Shown one piece after another: positions 1-8,722 of a stretch of 37,897 nt of DNA. Below the pieces are notes generated by a model. The model saw nothing but the letters and a program-made list of their open reading frames with translations, did not search any database and was not told the DNA's origin. A program made the position numbers and the translations under genes. The stretch is from Gammaproteobacteria bacterium (GTDB taxonomy: Bacteria > Pseudomonadota > Gammaproteobacteria > Arenicellales > JAANXG01). The first letter of the stretch is position 1. Each line of letters opens with the position of its first letter. The stretch spans positions 1-37,897 of the forward strand of contig JAHEKE010000031.1 of the NCBI GenBank assembly GCA_024638505.1. The letters run 5' to 3'.

Positions 1-2
1 GC

Positions 3-1526
3 AATATTTTCGTGGCACGAAACATCGACGAAGCTAAAACTCAGGCACAACGGAAGTTTGGAAAGGAGGTTGAACTAAGCCAGGACCCGGATGTTTTGGA
101 CACATGGTTTTCTTCTGCACTGTGGCCGTTCTCAACTCTCGGTTGGCCCGAGAACACGGAGGCGTTGAAAACTTTTTATCCGACAAATGTACTGGTAACC
201 GGTTTCGATATTATCTTTTTCTGGGTAGCCAGGATGATTATGATGGGTTTGAGATTCATGGGCGATATCCCCTTTCATGAGGTCTATGTGCACGGTCTGG
301 TGCGTGACGCACACGGACAGAAAATGTCAAAATCCAAGGGCAACGTGCTCGATCCGCTGGATCTCATCGATGGAATCGATTTGCAGGCGCTAGTCGATAA
401 AAGAACTTCCGGTCTGATGCAGCCGAAAATGGCAGGAAAAATTGAGGCTACTACGCGAAAGGATTTTCCAAACGGCATCCCTGCTTATGGAACGGACGCG
501 CTTCGTTACACTTTTGCTTCGCTGGCCTCCACCGGCCGTAACATAAACTTCGATCTCGGACGCATCGGCGGCTACCGCAATTTCTGCAATAAACTGTGGA
601 ACGCGGCACGCTTCGTATTGATCAATACGAAGGAACAAGATTGTGGTCAGGAAGGTGGCGAAACTGAATCAAGCCTGGCGGATCGCTGGATTATCTCCCG
701 TCTACAACAGGTGGAGGCGCAGACCGCAGGTGCAATCGAAAACTACCGATTCGATCATATGGCCCAAGGGCTGTACCAGTTTTTATGGGATGACTATTGC
801 AGCTGGTATCTCGAGTTAGCCAAGATTGCACTCAGTGATCCTGGGGCTACACCAGACCAATTACGCGGAACCCGTAGAACACTAGTTAGCGTGATGGAAA
901 CTTCACTTCGGCTAGTACATCCCATTATGCCCTTTATCACTGACGCACTGTGGCAAGAAATTGCACCGTTGGCCGGAAAAACCGGTGCCACGATCATGAC
1001 CCAGCCCTACCCGCGGCATGACTCAGGCAAGATAGACCCACATGCCTTGACCGAGATGGAATGGGTGCAGTCCATCATCGGTGCAGTTCGCAACATTCGC
1101 GGCGAGATGAACATCGATCCAAATAAACAGGTTGCCGTGTTCTTACAGGACGCGACAGAGACTGATGAGGAATATCTGGCCAGAAATCAAGATTATTTAA
1201 CACACTTTGGCAAATTCGAGCACATTGTAACCGTGGCAGACGGCAAGACAACCGATTCTCCAGCGACCGCGGTGATCGGGCATATGAAAGTTCTCGTGCC
1301 GCTGGGGGATCTAATTGACAAAACTGCTGAACTTTTAAGACTTGAACGTGAGCGGAGTAAATCTGAAAGAGAGATGGAGCGAATCAAATCCAAACTCGAT
1401 AATCCAAACTTTACCGCAAGAGCACCAGCAGAAGTAGTTTCTAAAGAACGCACGCGGGCAGCAGAATTAGCGAGCACGCTCGATCAGCTGCGATCACAAA
1501 TAGAAAAAATTCAGGCTCTGCCATAG
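3..1526 (+). CDS. valS: Valine--tRNA ligase, C-terminal part (5' end outside window)
   Basis: Charges tRNA-Val with valine in the cytoplasm (class I aminoacyl-tRNA synthetase). The frame is already open at base 3, upstream of the GTG at 12, and reads NIFVARNIDEAK, so the gene enters from the left and its HIGH motif lies outside the window. Visible here are the end of the catalytic domain (DPDVLDTWFSSALWPFSTLG, GFDIIFFWVARMIM), the KMSKS signature as GQKMSKSKGN at about 302-340, the anticodon-binding domain (YRNFCNKLWNAARFVL) and a C-terminal coiled coil rich in Lys, Glu and Arg (ELLRLERERSKSEREMERIK) typical of ValRS. The reading frame shows no disruption. The stop is TAG at 1524-1526, 70 bases before the next gene on the same strand. 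Confidence 0.97.
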   Translation, partial: NIFVARNIDEAKTQAQRKFGKEVELSQDPDVLDTWFSSALWPFSTLGWPENTEALKTFYPTNVLVTGFDIIFFWVARMIMMGLRFMGDIPFHEVYVHGLVRDAHGQKMSKSKGNVLDPLDLIDGIDLQALVDKRTSGLMQPKMAGKIEATTRKDFPNGIPAYGTDALRYTFASLASTGRNINFDLGRIGGYRNFCNKLWNAARFVLINTKEQDCGQEGGETESSLADRWIISRLQQVEAQTAGAIENYRFDHMAQGLYQFLWDDYCSWYLELAKIALSDPGATPDQLRGTRRTLVSVMETSLRLVHPIMPFITDALWQEIAPLAGKTGATIMTQPYPRHDSGKIDPHALTEMEWVQSIIGAVRNIRGEMNIDPNKQVAVFLQDATETDEEYLARNQDYLTHFGKFEHIVTVADGKTTDSPATAVIGHMKVLVPLGDLIDKTAELLRLERERSKSEREMERIKSKLDNPNFTARAPAEVVSKERTRAAELASTLDQLRSQIEKIQALP

Positions 1527-1596
1527 GCTGAATGCTTTCCCGGGCAAAGCCATGCGTAACGGGGTCATAGTGTTGTTGCACAAGTAACCTGCACCC

Positions 1597-2538
1597 ATGG
1601 CCCGTCCATTTCGACAAATCGGCACTGTGCTCAAGTATGGAGCGATGCACCGGCTGCTTGACCTTGGCAAGTTTGTACCGGCGAATCAAGTTGCCCGCAT
1701 GGCGGGCGTCATCAGCTCTAGCCTCAATTGCCTGCCACCGCTTAAAGCTAAAGTCCGACAAAATATGGAGTTGGCCCTCGGCGTTGAAAATGTCCCACTT
1801 GATGCAGCAACAGATTATTTCAACAAACTCGGGATGTGGGCTGCGTACGCTGCCCAAATCTATCACCGTGGCCTGGTTGAATCTGGGGTTACGGAATGGA
1901 TGATGTTCGATGAAAGCGTTCGTATTCTTGAGGACGCACTTAAAGGCGGTAAAGGCGTGATCTATTCGGTGCCGCACTTGATCGCGCACGAAATCACCGC
2001 GGGAATCATGGCGCGGAAGTACCCTACGGTAGGTCTGGTTCGCGAGAGCAAGTATGCTCCGCATATGCGGGTGAAGCAACATTACTACGTAACCGCTGGC
2101 GGGTGTGACGTGATCTTCCGCCCGCGGCGTGGCAATGTGACCTCGGACATGCGGGTGTGCACCCGTTCTTTGAAGCAGGGCAAAATACTGGTAATCACGC
2201 CTGACCTGCTGGCCAAACCAGAAGATGGGGTAGAAATCAGCTTACTGGGTAGATCGATTAGTTTACGCCCGGGGATTATCAGTTTAGCTATGGTTACCGG
2301 AGCACCGGTGGTCAATGCGTTTCTGCAATGGCAGGAGAACGGTGTACGGATTCACTGCAACGAGGCCAAGCGATACACCCGCACCGGTGACCGCCGGCAG
2401 ACAATGATTCAAGGAATGCAGGACTGGGGTGACGCGTTCTCCAATCACCTGCGCCTATACCCGGGCAGTTGGCAATTCTGGCTGGATCGTCAATGGTCCA
2501 ACGTGTGGCAAGAAGGCAAGGCCAGATCGAGTTCATGA
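1597..2538 (+). CDS. LpxL/HtrB-family lipid acyltransferase
   Basis: Probable membrane-associated acyltransferase of the lipid A late-acyltransferase / lysophospholipid acyltransferase family, 313 residues, close to the usual length. The family transfers an acyl chain from acyl-ACP onto a lipid A precursor or related lipid at the inner membrane. The catalytic HX4(D/E) motif is seen as H-LIAH-E in YSVPHLIAHEITAG, followed by a basic stretch (VIFRPRRGNVTSDM) and ILVITPDLLA, as in the family. The C-terminal region GSWQFWLDRQW resembles the conserved WxxRRW-type end of LpxL proteins. I see no long N-terminal membrane helix of the LpxL kind, so the exact acceptor is uncertain. It follows valS and its stop overlaps the next gene, suggesting a two-gene unit. 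No strong Shine-Dalgarno is visible before ATG 1597. Confidence 0.8.
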   Translation: MARPFRQIGTVLKYGAMHRLLDLGKFVPANQVARMAGVISSSLNCLPPLKAKVRQNMELALGVENVPLDAATDYFNKLGMWAAYAAQIYHRGLVESGVTEWMMFDESVRILEDALKGGKGVIYSVPHLIAHEITAGIMARKYPTVGLVRESKYAPHMRVKQHYYVTAGGCDVIFRPRRGNVTSDMRVCTRSLKQGKILVITPDLLAKPEDGVEISLLGRSISLRPGIISLAMVTGAPVVNAFLQWQENGVRIHCNEAKRYTRTGDRRQTMIQGMQDWGDAFSNHLRLYPGSWQFWLDRQWSNVWQEGKARSSS

Positions 2539-3362
2539 GCCCAATTGCGGCAATTTGTATCCTGCTGGTCGGTGGTTTCGCTTTTTTATGGGCTGTACAG
2601 AGCCTGCTACTTATTTCAAACGGTGAGAAACTTGCATTTCTTTTACGCTATCGTACTGACAACCCCGCCGTTACCTACCCAATGAAGGTAATGGTGCAGC
2701 TGGGTTGGCTGGCTATTATCGTTGGCTACCCTCTCTTGATTGGTCAAGATCTCATCGTTTTCTACAGTGATGCTTTTCATCTACCAGCGCCAACAGGTTT
2801 AATGTTAATACTGGCGGCAGCCTGCCTCTTAGGTTTCGTTCTGATTTACACTATTTATCTCATAACCGGCGCGATCGAGTTCCGTTTACTATTTTCGAAA
2901 AGGAAAACAGCGCGCCGAGTGATCACTTGCTTCGTGACGCCCCTGCCTTTAGCCCTTATGGAAGAAGCAGTTTTTCGGGGCGTTCTGTTACATGCACTTT
3001 TGCAATGGCTGGATCAAGCGTGGGGACCTGCCTTTGCAGTAATTTTGTCATCGGCGGTGTTTTCTTCTGTGCATTTCATCCGTCGTCGCGACTCTAAAAG
3101 GAAGCCGGCCCTGCAGCCGGCTATTGGGCTTTTCTTCGTCGGTGTAGTATTGGGCGCGGCATACGTGCTGCACGGCCAATCCCTATGGCTGCCTGTATCA
3201 CTGCACGCAGCCGGCATCCTGGCAGTTGAGTTGCCGAGATCTTTTGTTACTTACAAAGCCAGCCCAAAATGGATCGGCTATCGATCTTTTCCACACTCAG
3301 GGCCTCTAGGTATAGCACACATGATCGCGCTGACCGCGCTTGTTTGGCATTTAAAAGGATAA
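2535..3362 (+). CDS. CPBP-family intramembrane metalloprotease
   Basis: Polytopic membrane protein of the CPBP (CAAX protease / bacteriocin-processing) family, 275 residues. ATG 2535 is chosen over an in-frame upstream ATG at 2469 because it overlaps the preceding TGA as ATGA and begins directly with a hydrophobic helix (IAAICILLVGGFAFLW). The family motifs are present: EExxxR as E143-E144-R148 in MEEAVFRG, a His in FSSVHF (H180) and a second His in SLHAAG (H224), consistent with a metal site inside the membrane. At least six hydrophobic segments are visible. A substrate cannot be inferred. The coupled acyltransferase suggests a role in the envelope. It converges with the dehydratase gene 29 bases downstream. 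Confidence 0.85.
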   Translation: MSPIAAICILLVGGFAFLWAVQSLLLISNGEKLAFLLRYRTDNPAVTYPMKVMVQLGWLAIIVGYPLLIGQDLIVFYSDAFHLPAPTGLMLILAAACLLGFVLIYTIYLITGAIEFRLLFSKRKTARRVITCFVTPLPLALMEEAVFRGVLLHALLQWLDQAWGPAFAVILSSAVFSSVHFIRRRDSKRKPALQPAIGLFFVGVVLGAAYVLHGQSLWLPVSLHAAGILAVELPRSFVTYKASPKWIGYRSFPHSGPLGIAHMIALTALVWHLKG

Positions 3363-3391
3363 CGCCTGCAATTCAGCATTACGGGTTCGCC

Positions 3392-3733
3392 TCATGCCTG
3401 AGCGATTGCATCCGTTTTAGCGGCCATAACGAAATCATTCATATGCAGGCCCTTTATTTTGTGCGTCCACCAGCTCACGGTTACGCTGCCCCACTCCGTG
3501 AGAATCGCCGGGTGGTGGTTTTCCTGCTCGGCTAATGCGCCTACCCGATTGGTAAAATCAAGCGCTTGCTCGAAGTTTTTAAATTGATATGTCCTGGTGA
3601 GTCGCTGCATACCATCGACCTCTGTCAAATCCCATGCGGGAATCTGTGGTCGCAGTTGTTCAATCTGGGCCGGGGTCACCAAGGGCGCATCCGCCCGACA
3701 AGCCTCACATCGTTTTGCACTTAAATCAGTCAT
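3392..3733 (-). CDS. phhB: Pterin-4a-carbinolamine dehydratase
   Basis: Dehydrates 4a-hydroxy-tetrahydrobiopterin during cofactor recycling for aromatic amino acid hydroxylases; 113 residues, full family length. The signature is clear: ENHHPAI (E-x-H-H-P), then WGSVTVSWWTH and GLHMNDF with the conserved Trp, His and Asp. The N-terminus has a CxxC-like pair (CEACRAD), common in bacterial members. A good ribosome-binding site (GAGAGG) lies about 9 bases before ATG 3733. No phenylalanine hydroxylase gene is present in this window, so the partner must lie elsewhere or the protein has another pterin role. It lies 90 bases downstream of rsmE on the same strand and may be read from its own promoter. 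Confidence 0.93.
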   Translation of the reverse strand: MTDLSAKRCEACRADAPLVTPAQIEQLRPQIPAWDLTEVDGMQRLTRTYQFKNFEQALDFTNRVGALAEQENHHPAILTEWGSVTVSWWTHKIKGLHMNDFVMAAKTDAIAQA

Positions 3734-3823
3734 AGTTTACTACCTCTCGATGAAACCATTTAAGAAATCCCGGCAGAATTCCGGCGAACCAATTACGCTA
3801 TTCTACAAGTGATGCAGAACGGG

Positions 3824-4558
3824 TCAGTTTACAGCCGGCTCATCACCCAGTTTTAATCCTAAGCTCAGTTGGCGGACAATACTCACAGCCGCCACGGCTG
3901 CCGTTTCAATGCGCAGTATATTGCCCCCGAGGGTGCAAAGTTCAGCACCTGCAGCCTGCATCTCCTCCTTCTCGGAATAAGTAAATCCCCCCTCGGGTCC
4001 AATGCAGATTCCTACTGAGCTGCATCCGGAGCTCGGCCAGATTCTGCCACCCGCCTGATCCGCAACCAATATTGGAACATCAGGCCGACGGATTTTCCGC
4101 ACGAATTCAATCGGCGATATTGATTCTTCAATTCTTGGAAAGAACGGATTGTGACTCTGTTTACAGGCCTCCTTGAGCAGACGCGCCCAGCGGGTAACGT
4201 TTACACCATCAGCTTTGACAACACTCCGTGCGCATACAAGCGGCACAAATGTGGTCACGCCTAGTTGAGCTATCATGCTGAGCATGGTTTTCAATCCCTC
4301 TCCTTTTGGCAAAGCACTGGCTAGGATGGTCTCCGGTCTTCGCCTCCGCGCCAGCAGGGAAGAGCTGATTCGCACTTTGACTGCAGAGCGGGAAATACTT
4401 TCAATAATACCGATCGCACGCATGCCTTCGCCGTCAATCAAAAGCACCTGATCTCCACTGTGCTGTCGACGCGATGTGGCGGCATGCAGAGACTCTTGCT
4501 CATCAAGCGTAACGCAAGCGGGCACGGCAGGTATGTACTTGTGATAGTAACAATTCAT
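3824..4558 (-). CDS. rsmE: 16S rRNA (uracil1498-N3)-methyltransferase
   Basis: Methylates N3 of U1498 of 16S rRNA in the small subunit, a SPOUT (trefoil-knot) enzyme. The start is ATG 4558, giving MNCYYHKYIP and 244 residues. An upstream in-frame ATG at 4624 would add 22 residues unlike the family. The chosen ATG overlaps the rsmJ stop by one base (TAATG), a coupling arrangement. An N-terminal PUA-like part is followed by the SPOUT knot with LPKGEGLKTML, KEACKQSHN, the SAM-binding loop CIGPEGGFTYSEKE and the C-terminal LGGNILRIETAAVAA, all typical of RsmE. It is the last gene of the yej-rsmJ-rsmE run. Confidence 0.96.
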   Translation of the reverse strand: MNCYYHKYIPAVPACVTLDEQESLHAATSRRQHSGDQVLLIDGEGMRAIGIIESISRSAVKVRISSSLLARRRRPETILASALPKGEGLKTMLSMIAQLGVTTFVPLVCARSVVKADGVNVTRWARLLKEACKQSHNPFFPRIEESISPIEFVRKIRRPDVPILVADQAGGRIWPSSGCSSVGICIGPEGGFTYSEKEEMQAAGAELCTLGGNILRIETAAVAAVSIVRQLSLGLKLGDEPAVN

Positions 4559-5283
4559 TAGTGCTTGAGATAAACATCGTAACTCATCAACTTGCCGCCG
4601 AATGTATGATCGGGCGCCCCCCACGGCTGAGCATGATTCGGTCGTTTGGTTACCACCCGCTTACGCGCGGCTTCCCAAGCACACTCGAACAGCAAATCCC
4701 GGTCGCTGTCATCGCCTACTAGTTGCCGCATAACTCGGATCGATCGCTTGGCGAGAGCCGTCTCTTTTCTCTTGGGTGGAAACATGGGATCCAGATACAC
4801 GCAGTCTGCCGCATGATCTAGCAGATAAGATTGAGCATCACATACGGTAAACGAAAGGCGGTCACCGGAGTTGTCATAACGCCTGTAGCGACGCAGACCG
4901 TCCATCAGCAATGCTGCCATTACCTTTGATCTTTCCACTGCGTAGACATCATAGCCCATCATCCAGATCAGCATCATATCCCGGCCCCAGCCCGCGGTAG
5001 CATCGATTACGCTTTTGGTCTTACGGCCGAGCGCTCTGGCCAACGGCTCCCGCCGAGAAATCGGATGACTGCCGAATCTCCTCTGCAGCCTTAGCAAATC
5101 GATACACAAAGGCTTGCGCTGCGGGTGCTTTACCTCGACCAGAGCCAGCACGCCCTTTTTAAACTTCAAAATCCAGGTAAACTGACCAACATCTTTGGTC
5201 ACAGGAATGGAGAGCCGCCGGGAGATTATGTCAATGTATCGGATTTCGGTTTTATCCGCATTAAATAGAGCTACATCAAACAC
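4558..5283 (-). CDS. rsmJ: 16S rRNA (guanine1516-N2)-methyltransferase
   Basis: SAM-dependent methyltransferase that makes m2G1516 in 16S rRNA; 241 residues, normal length. Motif I is DATAGWGRDMM, the catalytic region is YLDPMFPPKRKE and the C-terminal KRVVTKRPNHAQP block is diagnostic of RsmJ (the former YhiQ family). The gene begins 4 bases after the yejF stop and its own stop overlaps the rsmE start, so peptide importer and both rRNA methyltransferases are probably on one mRNA. The shared target (3' minor domain of 16S rRNA) fits coupling to rsmE. The link with the transporter may be only positional. Confidence 0.94.
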   Translation of the reverse strand: MFDVALFNADKTEIRYIDIISRRLSIPVTKDVGQFTWILKFKKGVLALVEVKHPQRKPLCIDLLRLQRRFGSHPISRREPLARALGRKTKSVIDATAGWGRDMMLIWMMGYDVYAVERSKVMAALLMDGLRRYRRYDNSGDRLSFTVCDAQSYLLDHAADCVYLDPMFPPKRKETALAKRSIRVMRQLVGDDSDRDLLFECAWEAARKRVVTKRPNHAQPWGAPDHTFGGKLMSYDVYLKH

Positions 5284-5287
5284 TTTT

Positions 5288-7306
5288 TCACTCTTGCGAT
5301 TCGTACAAATGACAGGCAGTCACGTGATTTTTCGCTATGCGAAAGAGTTGCGGATACTTCTCGCGGCAAGCTGGCATAACTTGATTACACCGAGGATGGA
5401 AAAAACATCCTGACGGTGGGCTTGCTGGCGATGGAACATCACCGGCAAGGCGGGTAACCTGACGGCGGTGGTCAGCATCGAGCGCTGGCACGGATGACAA
5501 CAAAGCTTTAGTGTAAGGATGTTTTGGTCTTGTCAAAACCTGGTCAACGGGTCCATGCTCTACGATTCGGCCGAGGTACATCACTGCTACAAAGTGAGCA
5601 AGATAAGCCACCACAGAAATATCGTGCGTAATGAAGAGATAAGAGATACCCGTTGTGCGCTGAAGATCTTTGAGCAGGTTTAGAATCTGTGCCTGAACCG
5701 ATAGATCCAGTGCGCTTGTCGGCTCATCACATACAATCAATTTTGGCCTGACCGCTATAGCTCTGGCTATGGCAATACGCTGCCGCTGTCCGCCGGAGAA
5801 CTCATGCGGATAGCGCTGCGCGCTGTCCGCTGGTAGCCCAACCTGTTGCAGCAAGCTTTGAATTACATCTCTCTTCGGTGGAAATTTGAAAGCGGAATCA
5901 AAATTCTTCAGACCTTCGACAATAGCGTCGCCGACCAGCATGCGGGGATTCATTGAAGCGTAGGGGTCCTGAAAAATAATCTGAAAGTCAGACCGTTTTT
6001 GCCGGAGAGATCTAGCTCCGAGCTCAACTAAATCCTCTCCCTCAAAAAATATCTTGCCCATAGAAGGTTTAATAAGTTGTAGTATGCCTTTACCAGCCGT
6101 CGTTTTGCCGCACCCCGACTCACCCACGAGAGCCATGGTTTTACCTTTAGGTATCTCCAGGTCGACACCATCGACAGCCCGGACGTAGCCGGTTATCCGT
6201 TTGAATACTCCTGACGTTAACGGGAAATGGATTTTGAGGCCGCGCACGCGTAACAGCCGATCACCAACGCCGACTCCGTTCGATGGTGCATCTTCGACTT
6301 CCGATTCCTGCTGCTGTGCTAACGCGTTAGATTGCAGCCCGCCAACGGTGTACAGATGACAGTACACTCTGGAGTCTGCATCGCCTGACCACGCTGGTTC
6401 TTTCTGTGAACAAAGCTGCAGCGTTCTATGACAGCGCTGGGTAAAGCGGCATCCCTCGAACGTGGTCTTGAGGGAGGGAACAGCGCCGTGAATAACGGTC
6501 AGGGAACGATTCCTTTTGTTTATGTCAGGCAGAGACTGGAACAATTTCTCACTATAAGGATGCAGCGGACGCTTGAAAAAAGAGGCTCGACTTGCGTTTT
6601 CCACGATTTGCCCGGCATACATTACCCCTACTCTGTCGGCGAGTTCATGTACCACACCAAGATCATGGCTGATCAGCAAAACAGACATTCCATGCCTGCT
6701 CTGCAAATTTCTTATAAGGTCAAGTACTTGTGCTTGTATAGTGACATCCAGAGCGGTGGTGGGCTCATCGGCGATCAGCAGTCTGGGCGCGTTGGCCAGC
6801 GCCATCGCGATGGCTATCCTTTGCCTCATCCCACCCGAGAATTGGTGGGGAAAGCGCTCGAACGCAAACTGCGGACTGGGTATCCCTACGGCATCGAGTA
6901 ACGCTGTGGCCTCGTTTCTGGCCGCCTTGCCGCGAACAGAACGATGCGTACGCAAAGATTCGACGATCTGCTGACCAATCTTTAGCACTGGATTAAGGGA
7001 AGTCATAGGCTCTTGGAATATCATCGAGATGCCCGCGCCTCTGATTTCCCGCATGCCCGACTCCGACAACCGCAGTAAATCCTTTCCGGCAAAACGAACC
7101 GTTCCGCGAACAATTCTACCCGATGCCGGAAGCAGGCGCATTATGGCAAGCGCGGACATAGATTTGCCACAACCAGACTCCCCAAGCAAAGCAAAGGTTT
7201 GCCCCTGTTGAATCTCGAAACTGACCCCATCGACAGCACGTATGGGATCGTCCTCCGCTCCCAGTTGAGCTGTGAGCTGATCGACAGACAGAATGGCCTC
7301 AGTCAA
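5288..7306 (-). CDS. yejF: Peptide ABC transporter, fused double ATP-binding protein (YejF/NppD type)
   Basis: Energises peptide import at the inner membrane. Its 672 residues hold two complete nucleotide-binding domains. The first has Walker A LLGESGCGKS, signature FSGGMRQR and Walker B LLIADEPT. The second has Walker A LVGESGCGKT, signature FSGGQRQR and Walker B LIVCDEPT. Each is followed by the Cys-containing C-terminal region of oligopeptide-type ATPases (CRFTQRCHRTLQLC; CFFHPRCNQVMPAC). The fusion is characteristic of YejF rather than of separate OppD/OppF. Translation probably starts at TTG 7306, which overlaps the yejE stop as TTGA and has GGAG about 8 bases upstream. Known relatives import peptides and peptide-linked antibiotics (microcin C in Escherichia coli; peptidyl-nucleosides in Pseudomonas); this is family knowledge. 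Confidence 0.95.
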   Translation of the reverse strand: MTEAILSVDQLTAQLGAEDDPIRAVDGVSFEIQQGQTFALLGESGCGKSMSALAIMRLLPASGRIVRGTVRFAGKDLLRLSESGMREIRGAGISMIFQEPMTSLNPVLKIGQQIVESLRTHRSVRGKAARNEATALLDAVGIPSPQFAFERFPHQFSGGMRQRIAIAMALANAPRLLIADEPTTALDVTIQAQVLDLIRNLQSRHGMSVLLISHDLGVVHELADRVGVMYAGQIVENASRASFFKRPLHPYSEKLFQSLPDINKRNRSLTVIHGAVPSLKTTFEGCRFTQRCHRTLQLCSQKEPAWSGDADSRVYCHLYTVGGLQSNALAQQQESEVEDAPSNGVGVGDRLLRVRGLKIHFPLTSGVFKRITGYVRAVDGVDLEIPKGKTMALVGESGCGKTTAGKGILQLIKPSMGKIFFEGEDLVELGARSLRQKRSDFQIIFQDPYASMNPRMLVGDAIVEGLKNFDSAFKFPPKRDVIQSLLQQVGLPADSAQRYPHEFSGGQRQRIAIARAIAVRPKLIVCDEPTSALDLSVQAQILNLLKDLQRTTGISYLFITHDISVVAYLAHFVAVMYLGRIVEHGPVDQVLTRPKHPYTKALLSSVPALDADHRRQVTRLAGDVPSPASPPSGCFFHPRCNQVMPACREKYPQLFRIAKNHVTACHLYESQE

Positions 7307-8706
7307 GATCCACTCCGTAAACGCGGATCGAATGCATCACGCACAGCATCAGAGAATAAGTTTGCTGCCAATACCAGTGTAAACATGAAAACAAGGGCTG
7401 CTGATAATGACCACCACACTATGGGTTCTCGCGCCATTTCCAAGCGCGCACTGTTAATCATGTTTCCCCAGCTATGGGTTGTAGGATCGACCCCAATCTG
7501 CACATACGACAGCACCGCTTCAGCCAGCACCAACCCGCTAAAATCCAGGATTACCGTAATAAGAACGATATGCATGACGTTAGGCAGAATGTGTCGGAGA
7601 ATGATTAAAAAATGGGTCGTCCCCAGGGCCATAGCCGCTTGAATGTAGTCGACCTCTCTAAGCTTCAGCGACTCACCGCGAAGATAACGGCACAGGCTGG
7701 TCCAGCTGGTAACACCCAGTATCAGACACAGGAAAAGCAATCTCAAATCCGCTCGTTCTGCCGCGCTGGATAGTTCGGCTGCATGGTTGTCCAGATAAAC
7801 CTGCAGAATGAGGATAGCCGCAGCAATGAGTAAAACAGCAGGAATTGAGCTAAGAGTGGTGTAGAGATACTGAATGATGTCATCAATCCAACCACCAAAA
7901 TAGCCAGCCATGATTCCCAGTAAGACTGCAAAAGGCAGCATGACTAGAGTTGTCAGCGTGCCGATTACCAGTCCGGTTCTTATACTTTTAAGTGCTTGGT
8001 ACAGCACACTCACACCGACTTTGTCCGTTCCCAAAACATGATACTTCTGCGAAAGGTCAAAGCTAACCCATGCAATTACCATGACCACCAATAGAGTAAG
8101 CAGAACCGCACGCCAGCGAACTCTCGTTCCAGCACAGACTACCTGCCGCAATCCTTCACGCCAGGACGCGCGCATGCGATAGCAGCGGAACTTAACAATG
8201 ACCAGAGTAAAAAGTATCCATGACGCGAAGGCCTTCGCAGCCGCCCAGGTCGAGGTTTTCAAAATATCAAGTTTCTTATCCGCCTGCTCCTGCAGATGAG
8301 CCCCGCCATGTTCGAGCCGGGAGAACACATACTGCTGTCTTGCCTCACCTGACACAACCAACTCCTTGCTGTACAGGTGTGTAGCAAATGGCGCGGAATA
8401 CGTTTTTTCACCCTTGTTGCGCAAACTGTCGAGCATCCAGTCAAACACGCTGACAATTTCGGTGGAATAACGCGCACTGTTCTGGTCGCCGCTATCGAGT
8501 TTAGGGTGGTAATGAATGGAGTCGAGTATGCCAACCGTTAGATAGAAGGCCAGTACAACTAACGCACTCATTGCCACACTACTCTTTCCAATCTCACCCC
8601 ACGGGGCGCGCAGGTGTTCTTTTCTGCTGGCATAAACAGAAAACGCTATGGCCACAGCTAACAATACGAATACGAAAATATCCGTCCACAGCAGAACGAG
8701 CCTCAT
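7303..8706 (-). CDS. yejE: Peptide ABC transporter permease with enlarged N-terminus (YejE/NppC type)
   Basis: Inner-membrane permease pairing with YejB. The C-terminal ~270 residues are a standard DppC/YejE module: helices, the EAA-type loop RGESLKLREVDYIQAAMALG that contacts the ATPase, and the family end SDAVRDAFDPRLR. At 467 residues it is over 100 longer than the 341-residue E. coli protein. The extra part is N-terminal: a helix at about 5-27, a second at 45-65, a hydrophilic stretch of about 90 residues (roughly 66-155) and a helix at about 158-175, before the usual first permease helix near 198. The long loop is probably periplasmic. It overlaps yejF by 4 bases and lies 16 bases after yejB. 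Confidence 0.92.
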   Translation of the reverse strand: MRLVLLWTDIFVFVLLAVAIAFSVYASRKEHLRAPWGEIGKSSVAMSALVVLAFYLTVGILDSIHYHPKLDSGDQNSARYSTEIVSVFDWMLDSLRNKGEKTYSAPFATHLYSKELVVSGEARQQYVFSRLEHGGAHLQEQADKKLDILKTSTWAAAKAFASWILFTLVIVKFRCYRMRASWREGLRQVVCAGTRVRWRAVLLTLLVVMVIAWVSFDLSQKYHVLGTDKVGVSVLYQALKSIRTGLVIGTLTTLVMLPFAVLLGIMAGYFGGWIDDIIQYLYTTLSSIPAVLLIAAAILILQVYLDNHAAELSSAAERADLRLLFLCLILGVTSWTSLCRYLRGESLKLREVDYIQAAMALGTTHFLIILRHILPNVMHIVLITVILDFSGLVLAEAVLSYVQIGVDPTTHSWGNMINSARLEMAREPIVWWSLSAALVFMFTLVLAANLFSDAVRDAFDPRLRSGS

Positions 8707-8722
8707 CTTTGCCGAACTCCTA

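Noticed and set aside
6428-6974. Plus-strand open frames of 133-157 residues inside yejF
   Set aside because: Antisense to well-conserved ABC ATPase motifs; shadows.
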